From: an uncultured Bacilli bacterium | GTDB lineage: Bacteria > Bacillota_I > Bacilli_A > RF39 > UBA660 | DNA length: 7,595 nucleotides | Assembly: GCA_934096105.1 (NCBI GenBank) | Contig: CAKOLH010000034.1 | Coordinates: 1 to 7,595 of the forward strand | Reading direction: 5' to 3' | In this document: piece after piece, positions 5,486 to 7,595 of the stretch | How the letters are laid out: the number at the start of each line of letters is the position of its first letter | Position numbering within the stretch: position 1 is the first letter of the stretch | Program-made: the position numbers and the translations under genes | The notes under the pieces: model-generated | Database searches by the model: none | Seen by the model: only the letters and a program-made list of their open reading frames with translations | What the model was told of the DNA's origin: nothing

Positions 5486-5542
5486 CTTAGACTCGAACTA
5501 AAAATAAAAGAAACATATAATTTAATATATGCTTCTAACTAA

Positions 5543-7595
5543 TTAAAATAAACTAAGCTGACTAGTCTCAGGCATACCACTAAATATACCCATACTTCTC
5601 ATCTTTTCAATTAAAGTTTGCGATACCTTACATCTAGTTTGAAAGTCCTCAATACTAATAAATGGTGCTCTTTCTGCTTCTTTTTCAATATTCTTAGCAA
5701 CAACATCACCTAGACCATCAATAGCTCTAAATGGAGGAATAATAGTCTTATCATCACCTACAGTAAATATCATACCCTTACTCTTATATAAATCATAAGG
5801 AGCAACCTTAATACCTCTCGCAGCCATTTCTAATGCTACTTTCAAACATTCAGATACACCATTCTCCTTATTCGTAGCATCATATCCTTTACCTTCAATC
5901 TCCGTAAGAACTCTCTTAATATCATCATAACCCTTAATCATAGCCTCTATATCAAAATCAGTAGCCTTAGTACTATACCAACTAGCATAGAAGTACGCAG
6001 GCATATGTACCTTATACCAGGCAATTCTAAATGCACTAATAACATAAGCAGCAGCATGTGCTTTCGGGAACATATACTTAATCTTAAAACAGCTATCAAT
6101 AAACCAAGACTCAATACCAGCCTTTTCCATAGTTTCCTTATGCTTAGCCCAAGTTTCAGGATCCTTACTAGCCTTACCCTTACGAACAAACTCCATAATC
6201 TTAAATGCCTTAATAGGTTCTACACCATGATACATAAGATAAACCATTATATCATCACGACATCCAATAACCTCTTTAAATGGAACAATATTATTCTTAA
6301 TAAGTTCTTGAGCATTACCAAGCCATACATCAGTACCATGTGATAATCCAGATATCTTAATTAATTCAGCAAAAGTAGTAGGTTTAGTTTCATATACCAA
6401 ACTAATAGTAAATGGAGTTCCAAACTCAGGAATACCAAGTGTACCAGTATCACACATAATCTGTTCATTAGTAACACCTAAAGCTTTAGTGGAAGTAAAT
6501 ATACTCATTGTATCCTTATCATCGAGTGGTACCTTAAGAATATCTGTACCAGATAATTCCTGAATAAGTCTAAGCTGAGTCGGATCAGAATGCCCTAGTA
6601 TATCAAGTTTAAGCAAATCCTGATCAATAGCATGGTAATCAAAGTGTGTTGTTCTCCATGCACTCGTCGGATCTTCCGCTGGAAATTGGAAAGGAGTAAA
6701 GTCAGATACATCCATATAATCAGGTACAACAACAATACCACCAGGATGCTGACCAGTCGTTCTCTTAACACCAGTACATCCCATAGCAAGTCTCTCTATC
6801 TCACAAGACCTCTTATTAGTAATACCCTTATCTTCAAAATAACCCTTAACAAAACCAAAAGCAGTTTTCTCAGCAACAGTACCAATAGTACCTGCTCTAT
6901 AAACATTATCAACACCAAATAATACCTTTGTATATTCATGTGCAGATGCTTGATTCAAATCCGAAAAGTTAAGGTCAATATCAGGAACCTTATCAGCGTT
7001 AAATCCAAGGAATGTAGCAAATGGCATATCCTGACCATCTTTATATAATCTCTCCCCACATACAGGACACATCTTATCAGGTAAATCAAAACCACTAGAA
7101 TAAGTAGCACCTAAGTCCTTACCATCATCATCCTTAAATATACTATGCTTACACTTTAAACATCTATAATGAGCAGGAAGCGGATTAACCTCAGTAATAC
7201 CCATCATCGTAGCTACAAAAGATGAACCAACACTACCTCTAGAACCAACCAAGAATCCCTCATCATTAGAGTGTTTAACAAGTCTTTGGGCAATTAGATA
7301 TATCGGATCAAATCCACCTCCAATAACACCACCAAATAACTTCTTAACTTTCTTTTCTATGGCCTTATCAGTAAGTTCTCCGTCTTCTTCGGCCCAGTGC
7401 TCTCTAGCATAATTAATAACTAGTTCCTTAACAGTATCATATCCGCTAATCAAAGTATTATGTAAATTCTCAAATAACTTACTTTCAAACTCTTCATTAC
7501 TAATATCTGGGTATTCACTTTTTAACTTTTCTTCCCAGCATTTATATACAATATTACCATATAACTCCGTAGATATTCTCTCTTCAATATTATGA
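5543..7595 (-). CDS. polC: DNA polymerase III PolC-type alpha subunit, C-terminal half (5' end outside window)
   Basis: PolC is the main replicative DNA polymerase of low-GC Gram-positive bacteria, with its own proofreading exonuclease. The visible 683 residues are the C-terminal part of a protein normally near 1,430-1,470 residues; the frame is open through the right edge, so the gene starts outside and the TTG at 7453 is internal. Motifs in order, numbered from the window edge: GSRGSVGSS at 117-125; four zinc-site cysteines C145, C148, C176, C179; PDIDLNF with metal-binding D205 and D207; TGQHPGG at 280-286; third catalytic D331 in LKLDILGH; helix-hairpin-helix region near 640-670; and a C-terminal SQLSLF, the sliding-clamp-binding motif. 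All key residues are present, so it looks functional. It is richer in GC than the genes to its left. The exonuclease and OB domains are not visible. The downstream neighbours common in other Bacillota (rimP, nusA) are absent. Confidence 0.98.
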   Translation of the reverse strand, partial: HNIEERISTELYGNIVYKCWEEKLKSEYPDISNEEFESKLFENLHNTLISGYDTVKELVINYAREHWAEEDGELTDKAIEKKVKKLFGGVIGGGFDPIYLIAQRLVKHSNDEGFLVGSRGSVGSSFVATMMGITEVNPLPAHYRCLKCKHSIFKDDDGKDLGATYSSGFDLPDKMCPVCGERLYKDGQDMPFATFLGFNADKVPDIDLNFSDLNQASAHEYTKVLFGVDNVYRAGTIGTVAEKTAFGFVKGYFEDKGITNKRSCEIERLAMGCTGVKRTTGQHPGGIVVVPDYMDVSDFTPFQFPAEDPTSAWRTTHFDYHAIDQDLLKLDILGHSDPTQLRLIQELSGTDILKVPLDDKDTMSIFTSTKALGVTNEQIMCDTGTLGIPEFGTPFTISLVYETKPTTFAELIKISGLSHGTDVWLGNAQELIKNNIVPFKEVIGCRDDIMVYLMYHGVEPIKAFKIMEFVRKGKASKDPETWAKHKETMEKAGIESWFIDSCFKIKYMFPKAHAAAYVISAFRIAWYKVHMPAYFYASWYSTKATDFDIEAMIKGYDDIKRVLTEIEGKGYDATNKENGVSECLKVALEMAARGIKVAPYDLYKSKGMIFTVGDDKTIIPPFRAIDGLGDVVAKNIEKEAERAPFISIEDFQTRCKVSQTLIEKMRSMGIFSGMPETSQLSLF

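Noticed and set aside
5481..5503. On the minus strand TTTAG-TTCGAGT-CTAAG resembles a tRNA T-arm, followed by GTCTCTC-A like an acceptor 3' strand; copy A starts with CTGTA-GTCTCTC-A, which could be the same.
   Set aside because: No matching 5' acceptor strand, D-arm or anticodon arm lies upstream within tRNA length, and the only partial GAGAC partner is inside polC. A tRNA 3'-end fragment used as an attachment site is possible, but the copies are inverted, not direct, and no integrase is seen.
5947..6922. Open frames on both strands inside polC.
   Set aside because: They overlap a clearly conserved polC frame, have no recognisable motif and are shadows of its codon pattern.
7451..7453. TTG as the start of polC.
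   Set aside because: The reading frame continues without a stop to the window edge and PolC is normally about twice as long as the visible part, so this TTG is internal.
1..7595. CRISPR array or use of UGA as tryptophan.
   Set aside because: No evenly spaced direct repeats are present. Tryptophans checked are TGG and all genes are complete under the standard code, although the absence of TGA stops cannot exclude the alternative code.

Overview
This is a low-GC window. The accessory part is roughly 25% GC by hand count of sample lines, and the polC part is noticeably richer, around 35-40%. The only core gene is the 3' half of polC, the Gram-positive-type replicative DNA polymerase. Together with strong GGAGG-type ribosome sites, TAA/TAG-only stops and AT-rich extended -10 promoters, this points to a low-GC member of Bacillota (Bacilli or a Mycoplasmatota-like gut lineage). 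Tryptophan is encoded by TGG where checked, so the standard code fits. The species cannot be fixed.

Layout from left to right. Positions 1-76 hold a two-hairpin element (copy A), followed by an extended -10 promoter and a small HExxH metallopeptidase-like gene on + (137-781). A long perfect hairpin at 773-813 closes that gene and also the convergent minus-strand operon. The operon reads leftward: HIT-family protein (2302-2739), an unrecognised protein with weak ADP-ribosyltransferase-like features (1445-2284), and a histidine phosphatase (816-1445). Next come a minus-strand VirD4/TraG-type coupling ATPase without its usual membrane domain (3003-4337), a divergent AraC-type regulator on + (4428-4901), two terminator hairpins, and a minus-strand zinc-ribbon membrane protein (4999-5358). 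A second copy of the two-hairpin element, inverted (copy B, 5418-5485), separates this block from polC (5543 to the window end, minus strand, 5' end outside).

The seven genes between the hairpin elements look like an accessory segment: lower GC, a conjugation-type ATPase, a regulator, a compact enzyme operon, and no housekeeping gene. No relaxase, integrase or transposase is visible, so it is a remnant, a cargo segment, or part of something larger. The most notable signal is not a gene. Copies A and B share an identical 14-base end and two nearly contiguous hairpins whose stems differ in sequence but stay paired, while an internal C opposite T mismatch and adjoining bases stay constant. They lie in mirror orientation at the two ends of the accessory block.

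Functional links are mostly inference. The HIT / unknown / phosphatase operon is probably co-translated in part (17-base gap, then 1-base overlap) and suggests one pathway acting on a nucleotide or phosphate compound. The coupling ATPase and the AraC-type gene share a 90-base divergent promoter region containing an inverted repeat, so the regulator may control both.
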